From the NCBI GenBank assembly GCA_964454305.1, contig CAYVXX010000047.1, positions 1 to 16,125 of the forward strand: 16,125 bases of DNA, written 5' to 3'. The DNA is from JAUSPI01 sp964454305 (lineage in GTDB: Bacteria; Desulfobacterota; Syntrophia; Syntrophales; JADFWA01). Each line of letters opens with the position of its first letter. Within the stretch, counting starts at the first letter, position 1. This document shows, one piece after another, positions 1-7,618 of the stretch. Below the pieces are notes generated by a model. That model was not told the DNA's origin. It searched no databases and saw nothing but the letters and a program-made list of their open reading frames with translations. The translations under genes and the position numbers were made by a program.

Positions 1-199
1 TCTTCGGCGCATACTTGATAAAATAATCCATTCCCGCTACTCGATCCGGAACGAAGATTTTTTCAAGTGCTCCGGCTGTACGCGCGAATATGGTTGATGC
101 GCCAAAGAACTCTCCGGCTATCCAGACAGAGAAGATAAGCACCACACCGCTCAATGCTCCGGCCACATAAGGATTCCATGATTTTTCATTTCTTTCCAT
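1..199 (-). CDS. YeeE/YedE family sulfur transporter, N-terminal part (runs off window)
   Basis: Reading the minus strand from the ATG at 199 gives about 66 residues that begin MERNEKSWNPYVAGALSG and run off the window at position 1. The W-N-P-Y-x-A-G-A-L-S-G opening, a hydrophobic first membrane segment and the F-G-A-S-T-x-F stretch are what I know from YeeE/YedE (DUF395) membrane proteins, several of which import thiosulfate or other sulfur compounds. An AGGAG lies about 12 bases upstream of the start. It follows the large multiheme cytochrome gene on the same strand with a 101-base gap that holds a strong hairpin, so it may be the last member of the cluster or a separately controlled gene. 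The family is fairly sure from the N-terminus alone. The substrate cannot be told. Confidence 0.75.
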   Translation of the reverse strand, partial: MERNEKSWNPYVAGALSGVVLIFSVWIAGEFFGASTIFARTAGALEKIFVPDRVAGMDYFIKYAPK

Positions 200-265
200 C
201 TTGTAAAATTTCTCCTACTTATTATGAACTGAACAGCAAGCGCATTATTCTTCGAATTACTTCGT

Positions 266-287
266 TCCCCGCAGCTTGCTGCGGGGA
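266..287. repeat. Perfect palindrome / hairpin between cytochrome and transporter genes
   Basis: TCCCCGCAGC at 266-275 is followed after TT by its exact reverse complement GCTGCGGGGA at 278-287. The stem is GC-rich in an AT-rich gap. On the plus strand it is followed by a loose T run (294-298). On the minus strand, the direction of the flanking genes, no T run follows, so it is not a classical terminator for the operon. It may act as an mRNA-stabilising or attenuating hairpin, or be a dispersed palindromic repeat of the genome. Confidence 0.7.
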
Positions 288-300
288 GCTTCAATTTTTA

Positions 301-2484
301 TTATTCCTTATATTTCCCGGGAAATTTCGTATGGACTGTCCCCTTGCCCTTTTTCCTCAAGTCATCAGACGCCTTGAGAATGTGATTAAAGCGATGTTTC
401 AATTTATAAAATCCGTGCCACCAGGCGTAATCAGGGGCCATCATGGCAGCACCCATTCGAGCCCTGCGTCCCTCGTGGTGCCATAGCTCATAAAATTCCC
501 ATTCGATATCTTCATCAAAATACTGTTTTTTCGAAAGGAGTTCGTCTTCATAGAGAGAATCAATCACCTCTTTTATTGGCTTGAAGTAATTCTCGTTGTA
601 GTTCGTGACTGCACGATCAAGGTTCATGAAGTGCTCGTCAGTCCATATACGGGAATGACACTGCAGGCATACTTTCTTCATCATTGTTCGCTCGACACTC
701 CAGTTAGTTTCAGCGGGAAACGGTTTGAATTCACTTGGCCTGACGGTCAAAGGAGCCTGTGTTTCCCAGGAAAGTCTCCGGGTGACATCGTGTGTTTTAG
801 GTACATCACCGGCGGACGACATATGGCAAACAGCGCATGTCGGCGCTCTGAAGTTTCTACCCGCTTTCCATTTCCCATCATCGGTCGCCCAGTTCCAATT
901 ATCCCCTTCGGCTTGGTAGATAGTTCCGTGTTTCGATTCATTGTAAATTTCGATTTGAGGGTGATCCGGGCCAAGGTGGCACTGATCACATGCCTCAGGC
1001 TTTCTCGCTTCCACTGTTGAGAATCTGTGTCTTGTATGACAGCTACTGCAGCTGCCGAGGGTTCCGTCAGGATTTTTCCTGCCCACCCCGACATTGGGCC
1101 AGGTGCCGGGCGATGGACGGCCGTTTACAACTTCGACTACGGTGCCATGGCACGCGTAACATCCGGTTGTGCGCTCTACGGCGTTGTTCATGCCGTCATT
1201 CAACCAGTAATCCACTTTCCAGATAATCTCAAGAGTATGTGCATGTTTGCTCTTATTGTACTGAGCGATTTCTTTGGGATGACAGCCTTCGCACCTCTTT
1301 GGTGTTACAACAGCAGATACACGGTTAGAATCGTACTTGAGGTGCTCTTCAGCAAAAAAGGGACTTTCGCGATTGGATCTGTGACAAGTATAACACTCAA
1401 CACCGACTTTTGAATGAACACTGTTTGACCAGTCATGGTAAATACCCGGAGTTTTATTTTCATGGCACTTAATACAGGTGTTACCGGAAATAACATCGGC
1501 GCGTTTCTCGGGGATTAATCTCATGGGAAAACCCCAGCGCCACACACTGATACAGGCAAGGATTAGGAAAATAATGGCCAGGTTGATATACGTCATTGTA
1601 ATGAAAATCTTACGGGTGGAAGAGGTTTTTTCAATTGTGGCCTGTTTTTTGGCGATTTCCCCGATATACTTTACGTTTTCAAAAACCTCCGCTGCATGAG
1701 GCGCACCTTTGAGAGCATCAGTCAAATCCGAACCGGCTGTGTGTTTGCCAAAGTGTCGCCCGTTCTCCCATTTCGGGCTGTTACCGACATCATAGATTTT
1801 GCCTTCATAAACCACATACGCTGGTTTGCCTGAGGAGCCATCAAAGTAACTCAGGTTAGCAAGTGTTATTTCACCGGTGTCGGGAGGAGACTCAGGAGAC
1901 GCGGCTTCTTTTTGCATGCGGCGATGAATGACCGTGACTGCGGTAATACCGATGGTCACCATCAGGAGAAAAAGCACAATTTTGATAAAGAGCATAAGGC
2001 CGAAGGTATTGTTGAAGAATTGTTCCCATTTGCTGATCCGTACCCAGGTCAGGTAGCTGCCGGTGAGAGCAAGGATGATCATGCAGGAGATGCCGAGTAT
2101 CCTCTCATACTTCGGAATACCACCGGTCAACCGGAAAGGCTTTACAAAAATGTGAATGTAGAAAATCGCACCAAAAAATATGACCGCTGCGAGAAGATGC
2201 AGATAACCGATGATAAATCGGAGTGTCTTATGCAGCGGTGTCTGCAGGGACTCAGCTTTTTCAAGTATTCTCTCGGAAATTGGATACTGATAACCACTTT
2301 TTATGTAAGCAAAACCTACGGTTTTAAGCGGCCCACCGGTGCTTTCCTGGTGACAAAATATACATCCTTTCCCTGTCCTTGTTGCATAATTATCTGTGGC
2401 TTGAACAGGCGAGGGTATAAAAAGGTGATGGAGCAAAACTGCAAAAAGCAATAGGAATATAAGAAAACTTTCCCCTTTTTTCAT
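301..2484 (-). CDS. Membrane-anchored HAO-like octaheme cytochrome fused to CopD-like and cytochrome b5-like domains
   Basis: I take the ATG at 2484 (727 residues). The frame stays open to a TTG at 2502 but the signal peptide starts at the ATG. Numbered from that ATG, the order is: hydrophobic signal sequence (about 5-25), one CIFCH heme motif near 41, a CopD-like set of three or four membrane helices (about 85-185), a cytochrome b5-like domain (about 205-280, with WENGRH, GKHTAGSDL and APH), another membrane helix (about 295-318), and a C-terminal domain with eight CXXCH motifs (CIKCH, CYTCH, CEGCH, CYACH, CSSCH, CDQCH, CAVCH, CLQCH). The block CHTRHRF followed by CDQCH and GPDHPQ is typical of the hydroxylamine oxidoreductase family. 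The fusion suggests electron transfer between the membrane and a periplasmic octaheme site acting on nitrogen oxides. It is the sixth gene of the cluster. Family assignment is strong. Direction and substrate are inferred. Confidence 0.85.
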   Translation of the reverse strand: MKKGESFLIFLLLFAVLLHHLFIPSPVQATDNYATRTGKGCIFCHQESTGGPLKTVGFAYIKSGYQYPISERILEKAESLQTPLHKTLRFIIGYLHLLAAVIFFGAIFYIHIFVKPFRLTGGIPKYERILGISCMIILALTGSYLTWVRISKWEQFFNNTFGLMLFIKIVLFLLMVTIGITAVTVIHRRMQKEAASPESPPDTGEITLANLSYFDGSSGKPAYVVYEGKIYDVGNSPKWENGRHFGKHTAGSDLTDALKGAPHAAEVFENVKYIGEIAKKQATIEKTSSTRKIFITMTYINLAIIFLILACISVWRWGFPMRLIPEKRADVISGNTCIKCHENKTPGIYHDWSNSVHSKVGVECYTCHRSNRESPFFAEEHLKYDSNRVSAVVTPKRCEGCHPKEIAQYNKSKHAHTLEIIWKVDYWLNDGMNNAVERTTGCYACHGTVVEVVNGRPSPGTWPNVGVGRKNPDGTLGSCSSCHTRHRFSTVEARKPEACDQCHLGPDHPQIEIYNESKHGTIYQAEGDNWNWATDDGKWKAGRNFRAPTCAVCHMSSAGDVPKTHDVTRRLSWETQAPLTVRPSEFKPFPAETNWSVERTMMKKVCLQCHSRIWTDEHFMNLDRAVTNYNENYFKPIKEVIDSLYEDELLSKKQYFDEDIEWEFYELWHHEGRRARMGAAMMAPDYAWWHGFYKLKHRFNHILKASDDLRKKGKGTVHTKFPGKYKE

Positions 2485-2595
2485 ATTCGTGTTCCGTTCC
2501 AAAAGTTGTCAGGTTATAAAGAAAGAAAAAACCCTCCCTGCGAATAAAAATCGGCCTTTTGACAAAGAACAATCAATCTTGCTTTCATTGATAAC

Positions 2596-3450
2596 TTATT
2601 TTTTAACCCAATCTTCAAGTTCTGCTCTCTGATACTCCTCCTGCTGGTTAGTGAGATCCAGATTGATGACTATTCCAGAATGTTTCTTGACCTCCCCGTC
2701 CTTGCTCAACTTCAGATGGCGTTCCCGTGCCGTCCGAACATCCTCCAGTGCTTTCTTGAGCGCCGCTCCAATAGCTTTGCTTTTGTCTATCTGTCCCGGT
2801 TTAAATTCAGGTTGTACCCCGTCCTCGGCAATTGGTTCGCCAAAGTGTGCAAGCTGTTTCATTTTTTCCATGGCCTGGTCCATGATCTTCCAGCCGATTA
2901 TTCCATCCTGTTGGAAAACCCATGAGGTGCGCAGGTGCTGCAACATCTCCGTGTATTTACTTGTAACCTCCGCCTGCAACTTATCTAACAGTTCCTTGGG
3001 CAATTCGCTTTCTTCCCCCGGTAGTCCTGCGGCCTCTTCCGGGCTTAATTTCCCCAGTTTTCTTTTGAATTTCCTGGCATGGATAGCCGATTCCGATGCT
3101 TCTCTTTGGAGAACACGCCTGATATGGGGATCATCAACTTTATCCGCTTCTCCGTTGTAATGAGGGATCAGTTTCTCCTCATATTCGACATAGGATTTGA
3201 GCATAGTAGCCCTGCTGGTCGGATCGTGGGGATAAGGAGCAGGTATAAAATTAGGTTCTCCTCCCAGTTTGCCTATGATCATACCCAGCCAGTGCATATG
3301 CCACATCTCCTCCCTGGTAATGGAAATGAGGCTCGCACCCAGAGGTGTATCTTCCCCTTCCATATAACCGTGAACGAGATAGCGTATGATGGCCGCGTGC
3401 TCATCGGCGATGTCTCTGTTTAACATGTCAATCAATGCTTGCTTTTCCAT
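2596..3450 (-). CDS. Ferritin-like (bacterioferritin-type) protein with extra C-terminal helical domain
   Basis: The frame is open to 3495, but the ATG at 3450 has a GGGAGG six bases upstream, so I use it (284 residues, starting MEKQALIDML). Residues about 1-150 form a ferritin-like four-helix bundle with the diiron ligand pattern E-H in DIADEHAA, E-x-x-H in REEMWHMHW, and later EYEEK and EASESAIHARKF. This is the pattern of bacterioferritin/rubrerythrin-like proteins that oxidise Fe(II) or remove peroxide. Residues about 165-270 are again helical (EVTSKYTEML, AMEKMKQLAHFGEP) and look like a second, degenerate ferritin-like bundle with few ligands left. It sits 66 bases after desulfoferrodoxin and before the large cytochrome, which fits iron or peroxide handling in an oxidative-stress operon. 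Exact activity is unknown. Confidence 0.8.
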   Translation of the reverse strand: MEKQALIDMLNRDIADEHAAIIRYLVHGYMEGEDTPLGASLISITREEMWHMHWLGMIIGKLGGEPNFIPAPYPHDPTSRATMLKSYVEYEEKLIPHYNGEADKVDDPHIRRVLQREASESAIHARKFKRKLGKLSPEEAAGLPGEESELPKELLDKLQAEVTSKYTEMLQHLRTSWVFQQDGIIGWKIMDQAMEKMKQLAHFGEPIAEDGVQPEFKPGQIDKSKAIGAALKKALEDVRTARERHLKLSKDGEVKKHSGIVINLDLTNQQEEYQRAELEDWVKK

Positions 3451-3516
3451 GAATGGCCTCCCTTTACTAATTTGGAAATGATTACTCCGACTCAACGCCG
3501 TTTTACGTAATTAACA

Positions 3517-3891
3517 TTACGCTTTCCACAGGCCATGCACATTACAATATTCACGGACTGTCAAATTTCCTGCCTCGATGTTAAAGGTAGCTTCCGGTGC
3601 ATCTCCGGGATTTAAAAACTGACGGTAAGCTTTTCCGTCTGCGATAATCTCGATCCATTCGATATAGTGTTTCTCCTCCATTGGATGAGCAACGCTGCCT
3701 ACCTTCACTTTAGTACCGCTTGTTGTCTTTTCCATTACGGGGATATGCTTCTCCCTGGCAGCATCCACAGTGTTTTCCTCAAAGAGCTTCATCGGCTGGT
3801 TGCAGCACACAAGCTCCCCGGCCCCCTCGTGGAGCATTTCTACAATGTTTCCGCAGACTTCACACTTGTAAATCTGGAGTCTCTTTGTCAT
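3517..3891 (-). CDS. dfx: Desulfoferrodoxin (superoxide reductase, two-iron type)
   Basis: The protein is 124 residues, the normal length for a class I desulfoferrodoxin, which reduces superoxide to hydrogen peroxide in the cytoplasm of anaerobes. The N-terminal desulforedoxin domain binds Fe(SCys)4 through C10, C13, C29 and C30. The catalytic His4Cys iron centre is complete: H49, H69, H75, C116 and H119, with K48 beside H49 in the E-K-H motif. The start at 3891 has a GGAGG eight bases upstream. It lies between the flavodiiron gene (36-base gap) and the ferritin-like gene on the same strand, an arrangement that couples superoxide removal to O2/NO reduction and iron storage. All key residues are present and the assignment is near certain. 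Confidence 0.97.
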   Translation of the reverse strand: MTKRLQIYKCEVCGNIVEMLHEGAGELVCCNQPMKLFEENTVDAAREKHIPVMEKTTSGTKVKVGSVAHPMEEKHYIEWIEIIADGKAYRQFLNPGDAPEATFNIEAGNLTVREYCNVHGLWKA

Positions 3892-3927
3892 GTCTCTTTC
3901 CTCCTTTCTGGATTTAAACTTTAATTT

Positions 3928-5115
3928 TCAAACAATATTGAGTTCCTTGTGTTTTTTTAATATTTCATCTGCCAATCCGTCCAATGCCTTGAAATCCTCT
4001 TCTTTTGGGAATCCTTTCACAACAACGGGGTCAAGTATTTCTGCCTTTAAATTCGGGATCATTCCCGCAATCTGTTCTACCATCTTACCGCCCCAGCCGT
4101 AGGAGCCGATAATTGATGCGAATTTTGTCTTTGGCCTCAGGGCGTTGGCAAGAAAAACCGCATAGACAACATTCGGATGCGGACCGACCAGAACGGTCGG
4201 CGAGCCGATTACGACTGTCGCCGCATCGACTAAGGACATCGCCAGCTGACCGATATCGGTTTGAGTCAGATTGAACTGTTTTACCGTAATGCCCCTTTCA
4301 ATCAGGGCCTCCACAAAATAGCCTACCATCTTTCGTGTACTGTCATGCATCGAGATGTAGGGGATAACCACTTCATTCTTTACATTGTCGGAAGTCCAGT
4401 CACGATAGGCTTCGAGAATAAAGGTCGGCTTGTCATATATCGGGCCGTGGCTTGGCACGATCATCTCTATCTCGAGATTTTTTATCGTTTCCAGGTTTTT
4501 CCTGATAATTGCCCTGAATGGCATCATGATTTCGGCATAGAATCTCTTGGCCGCTTCATAGACCCTTCCTTCATCGGTGACAAACAGATTACTCGTTGCC
4601 AGGTGGGAAGCGAAGAAATCGCAGGAAAAGAGGATTTTTTCCTCCCTTAAATACGTTACCATTGTTTCCGGCCAGTGCACCCATGGCGCATAAATGAACT
4701 CCAGCGTCGTTTCTCCTAATGATAACGTCTTTCCATCCTCAATCGTTAAGAACTTATTCTCAGGGATCAGAAGGAGCGCCATGAGCAAGTCTTTACATTT
4801 TGGTGTGCAGACAACCTGGGCATCGGGATACAGATCGAGCATCTGCGGTAATGATCCTGAATGGTCCTGCTCGGCGTGATTGGCAACGATGTAGTCGATA
4901 TGTTCAATTCCGAGCCGGCTGAGATTCTTTATCAGTACATCCGTCATAGGCGGATCCACCGTATCTATCAGCATCGTTTTTTCTCCGCCTTTTATTAAAT
5001 AGGCGTTATAACTTGTACCGTCGGGAAGCGGGATGAGTTCATCAAACAATCTTCTATCCCAATCAATTGTCCCAACGGAGTAGATATTTGGTTTTAATTG
5101 ACGTGGAACACTCAT
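3928..5115 (-). CDS. fprA: A-type flavoprotein (flavodiiron NO/O2 reductase)
   Basis: The protein is 395 residues, the usual length for a two-domain flavodiiron protein. The N-terminal metallo-beta-lactamase-like domain has the diiron ligands H80-x-E82-x-D84-H85, H147, D166 and H223, all present. The C-terminal flavodoxin domain begins near 255 with ISMHDSTRKM and continues with the GSPTVLVGPHP and GSYGWGG flavin-binding loops. Such enzymes reduce O2 to water or NO to N2O in the cytoplasm, with electrons from rubredoxin. A GGAGG precedes the ATG at 5115. There is no fused rubredoxin here. Its partner is probably the rubredoxin domain of the flavin reductase fusion at the start of the same operon, as known for Hrb-FprA of Moorella thermoacetica. 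Whether NO or O2 is preferred cannot be read from the sequence. Confidence 0.96.
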   Translation of the reverse strand: MSVPRQLKPNIYSVGTIDWDRRLFDELIPLPDGTSYNAYLIKGGEKTMLIDTVDPPMTDVLIKNLSRLGIEHIDYIVANHAEQDHSGSLPQMLDLYPDAQVVCTPKCKDLLMALLLIPENKFLTIEDGKTLSLGETTLEFIYAPWVHWPETMVTYLREEKILFSCDFFASHLATSNLFVTDEGRVYEAAKRFYAEIMMPFRAIIRKNLETIKNLEIEMIVPSHGPIYDKPTFILEAYRDWTSDNVKNEVVIPYISMHDSTRKMVGYFVEALIERGITVKQFNLTQTDIGQLAMSLVDAATVVIGSPTVLVGPHPNVVYAVFLANALRPKTKFASIIGSYGWGGKMVEQIAGMIPNLKAEILDPVVVKGFPKEEDFKALDGLADEILKKHKELNIV

Positions 5116-5130
5116 TTTTCAAGCCTCCTT

Positions 5131-6396
5131 CTATTTTTTTGCCTGAGCCTTAAATCTCAAATCCCCGGCAAGTTTTTTGATTTCATCCAGATCCTTGGTC
5201 ATAGCGGCCCATCCATACCAGTATGCATAATCCGGATTGGCATGAAAAACTCCCTGATAAGTCCTCATCCGGTGTTTCATGTACATGTCGAAGAGTACCT
5301 GATCGATATACGAGCCTCCGGTTTTATAGAAATGGAGAAAATCGGGATAAGCATAAGAGTAATGCGCCGGTTTTTTCAAAACACCGTCTTTGTAAAGATC
5401 AGCCACGATCTTTATGCCTTCTGCCATTAAACGGTCCGCCTTTCTTATCAGCTGATCGCCCTTTTCAAGCTCTTCCCCGGCATATTTTCCGGAATGGCAC
5501 TTTTTGCAGGTCTTTATCATCTTCTCCCGCTCGGCTTTCCAGTCCTCTTCAGTCAACCGTACCATATCGATCGCTTTAACGGCATCCAGCCGGGCGGTCG
5601 GTTTCCCGTCCGGATCCAGTACTCCCAGCGCCTTTAGAATTGCAGTTCGGTCCTCTGCCCATTGTTTGTCCTTGGGCAGGGGCAGCCTTACCGCCAAAAA
5701 TCCCCAGGCCACTTTATTGGTATGGGTCCCGTTGGGGAGGTGACAGAACTGACAGGTAGGAGCAGCCGCGTCTTTTGGCAATCTACCTATCTCTTTCATG
5801 GCATATCTCTCCCCGTGTTTGGAGCTTTCATACATCTCCCACTGAGGATGGTCGAACCCCATGTGGCATGTCTGGCACGCTTTGGGATCCTGTGCTTCTT
5901 TCTTAGAGAAAGTATGCCGTGTATGGCATTCATCGCAGGAATTTGTCCGGTAAATATGACCTTTTTCGCGCAGATCCTTTTTTTGCGCCTCAGACTTTAC
6001 TCCCATATTATGGCATCCGCCGCAACCTTTCCCCCCTTCCATCAGCTCGTCAGGTTCCATGTGGGTAATGGGAAGGGCATTCAAGGAGGTCCACCCGAAA
6101 TTGTGTTTTCCTTTGGTGAATTGACCAAACTGTTCCGAATGACATTCTGAACAGGTGACCTCGGTAGGCATCACGGCCAGATGGACGGTCTTTTTACTCT
6201 TGTGCTTGGAGCCATGGCAGACAGGACAGGCGACATCATTATTACTATGTTCACTGGCCTGCCAGTCCTTGACGAGCAGAGGTGTTACTGAGCGATGGCA
6301 ACTGATGCAGACTTTTCCGTCTTCCGTAAAAGCAGTGTTTGGCACGAGTAAAAAAGCCATCAGGAAAGCGGAAAAAAAGATAATTAATTTCTTCAT
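5131..6396 (-). CDS. Periplasmic octaheme cytochrome c, hydroxylamine oxidoreductase (HAO)-like
   Basis: The protein is 421 residues with a clear signal peptide (1-24, ending near TAFTEDG) and eight CXXCH motifs starting at 30, 57, 82, 125, 154, 174, 215 and 297. The CDECHTRHTF, CQTCHMGFDHPQ and SSKHGERY blocks match the HAO family. D182-H183 correspond to the active-site Asp-His pair known in HAO. There is no C-terminal membrane helix, so it is soluble in the periplasm. Relatives without ammonia oxidation often work in reverse, reducing nitrite, NO or hydroxylamine, and that is the likelier role in this anaerobe. GGGAGG precedes the ATG by six bases. It lies 18 bases after the Hrb-like gene and 15 before fprA, so it is almost certainly co-transcribed with a NO-reduction pair. 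The substrate is inferred from this context. Confidence 0.9.
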   Translation of the reverse strand: MKKLIIFFSAFLMAFLLVPNTAFTEDGKVCISCHRSVTPLLVKDWQASEHSNNDVACPVCHGSKHKSKKTVHLAVMPTEVTCSECHSEQFGQFTKGKHNFGWTSLNALPITHMEPDELMEGGKGCGGCHNMGVKSEAQKKDLREKGHIYRTNSCDECHTRHTFSKKEAQDPKACQTCHMGFDHPQWEMYESSKHGERYAMKEIGRLPKDAAAPTCQFCHLPNGTHTNKVAWGFLAVRLPLPKDKQWAEDRTAILKALGVLDPDGKPTARLDAVKAIDMVRLTEEDWKAEREKMIKTCKKCHSGKYAGEELEKGDQLIRKADRLMAEGIKIVADLYKDGVLKKPAHYSYAYPDFLHFYKTGGSYIDQVLFDMYMKHRMRTYQGVFHANPDYAYWYGWAAMTKDLDEIKKLAGDLRFKAQAKK

Positions 6397-6414
6397 AAGA
6401 AACCTCCCTTATTC

Positions 6415-7110
6415 TCAGGCCACTTTTTCAAAATCACTTTTACCCACCCCGCATACGGGACATACCCAATCGTCGGGAATTTCTTCGAAGGGCGTTCCGG
6501 GAGGGATTCCTCCATCGGGGTCTCCTTTTTCAGGATCGTAAATATATCCGCATACTTCACACTTATATTTCGGCAGGCTTCCCATCTTTTTTTCCTCCTT
6601 TTTTTCATCTTCAATATAAGTTGGGGCAGTTTTGGGGGTCGTCCCCCCTTTTATCTGTTGATAATAGGCGTATGTCATCGGCTCACCCTCTTTGATTATT
6701 TCGGCTGCCACGGCCTCGCCGACAAACAGGGTGTGCGTGCTCAGCTCCAGCCGGTCTATTACTTTTGCCTCCAGGTAGGCCAATGTATTATCTAAAATAA
6801 TCGGGACGTTCGTTTCACCCAGCTTGTAATTAACCTCACTGAATTTGTCTGTATCCCTGCCGGATTTAAATCCAAAGGTGCCCACCAGGCTTAGAGGGGC
6901 ATCCTTAGCCAGAACTGATACACCGAATACACCGCTGTCGGAAATGTACTCGTGGGTGAGGTTTTCTCTGTTGATGGAGACGGCAACGGTTCGTGGGGAG
7001 GAGGTTACTTGAAAAACGGTATCTGCGGTCTGTCCGTTAATCTTGTCTCCTTTACGTGAAGTAACAATGTAAAGACCATAGCTGATCGTGCGAAAAGCTT
7101 TGCTATCCAT
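6415..7110 (-). CDS. hrb: Flavin reductase-rubredoxin fusion (high-molecular-weight rubredoxin, Hrb-like)
   Basis: The protein has 231 residues. Positions 1-150 are a flavin reductase-like FMN-binding split-barrel (ISYGLYIVTS, FQVTSSPRTVAVSINREN, GVFGVSVLA). A charged linker (about 160-176, EDEKKEEKK) leads to a C-terminal rubredoxin with C184-x-x-C187-G-Y and C217-P-x-C220-G. In Moorella thermoacetica the same fusion, Hrb, passes NAD(P)H electrons through FMN and rubredoxin to the flavodiiron enzyme FprA for NO reduction, and an fprA gene is two genes downstream here. GGAG precedes the ATG at 7110. It is the first gene of the operon. The downstream octaheme gene starts 18 bases after its stop. 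The assignment is firm by domain content. The exact electron donor is not visible. Confidence 0.95.
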   Translation of the reverse strand: MDSKAFRTISYGLYIVTSRKGDKINGQTADTVFQVTSSPRTVAVSINRENLTHEYISDSGVFGVSVLAKDAPLSLVGTFGFKSGRDTDKFSEVNYKLGETNVPIILDNTLAYLEAKVIDRLELSTHTLFVGEAVAAEIIKEGEPMTYAYYQQIKGGTTPKTAPTYIEDEKKEEKKMGSLPKYKCEVCGYIYDPEKGDPDGGIPPGTPFEEIPDDWVCPVCGVGKSDFEKVA

Positions 7111-7618
7111 GGCGTTCTCCTTTCGAGTGTTTAATTTATGAGGATTAGTTAGAGAATGAAGATTTGCTTTTTATTTTTTCTTCAACTACTCCGAGAAGAA
7201 ACCAAGGGCATACGGCCTCATCTCTTTAATTTTGTGTCCAGCTGGTATTTTCTTAACTGAGAGCAGAGAGAATTTCACATTAGCATCATAGATCCAGCTG
7301 AGTTGGCGGTGAAAGAAGTAGGGATGCGGCTTAACCTCGTAGTAAGAGATGGACTCGTTTTTTCAACGGTTATTTCATGAATAAAGCCTTATCTCTTTTT
7401 AAATTCTAAGTTTTTATAAGAGCTGCAGGTCTTAAAATCAAAGAACGTTGTTCCTTCAATCTGTTAGCTGTTACAGGTTTCCTCTGTCGTTGGAGCGGTG
7501 TGGTTCAAAAGTGTTCCGGAACCGCATGACGCTGTATTGTTAATGTACTTCTGTTTTTCTTAAGCCCCGATTTTTCTTTTAAGTTAATGATAATTTTTAA
7601 CATTAGAATAGTTCTAAG
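7111..7618. other. 508-bp gap upstream of the stress operon
   Basis: This stretch lies between the start of the Hrb-like gene and the end of the hydrolase gene, both on the minus strand, so it must hold the operon promoter. It contains the coding remnant at 7186-7362. Between that remnant and the Hrb start there is an A-rich stretch (about 7166-7181 read on the minus strand) and the GGAG ribosome site, but I see no convincing -35/-10 pair and no clear Fur, PerR, NorR or HcpR palindrome. The part from 7380 to 7618 is AT-rich with many stops in all frames. No strong terminator follows the hydrolase. Confidence 0.5.
7186..7362 (-). pseudogene. Decayed 3' end of an unidentified gene
   Basis: On the minus strand a 58-codon open stretch has no start codon near its beginning and ends in TAG at 7186. 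Its translation is protein-like: YYEVKPHPYFFHRQLSW, then IYDANVKFSLLSVKKIP, then KEMRPYALGFFSE. It is rich in aromatics and uses sense codons in the style of the neighbouring genes. Two stops in the same frame lie just upstream (7363-7365 and 7375-7377), and other frames upstream also carry stops. It looks like the C-terminal remainder of a larger gene. I do not recognise the family. It could also be chance, since it is short. Confidence 0.4.

Noticed and set aside
1912..2454. Long plus-strand open frame opposite the large cytochrome gene
   Set aside because: It lies wholly inside the well-supported multiheme gene on the other strand, with no ribosome site and no protein family features. The same applies to the other long antisense frames opposite the stress operon.
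7581..7605. AATGATAATTTTTAACATT resembling half of a Fur box
   Set aside because: It lies at the end of the hydrolase gene, 470 bases from the operon start, and only one half resembles the consensus. AT-rich sequence gives such matches by chance.
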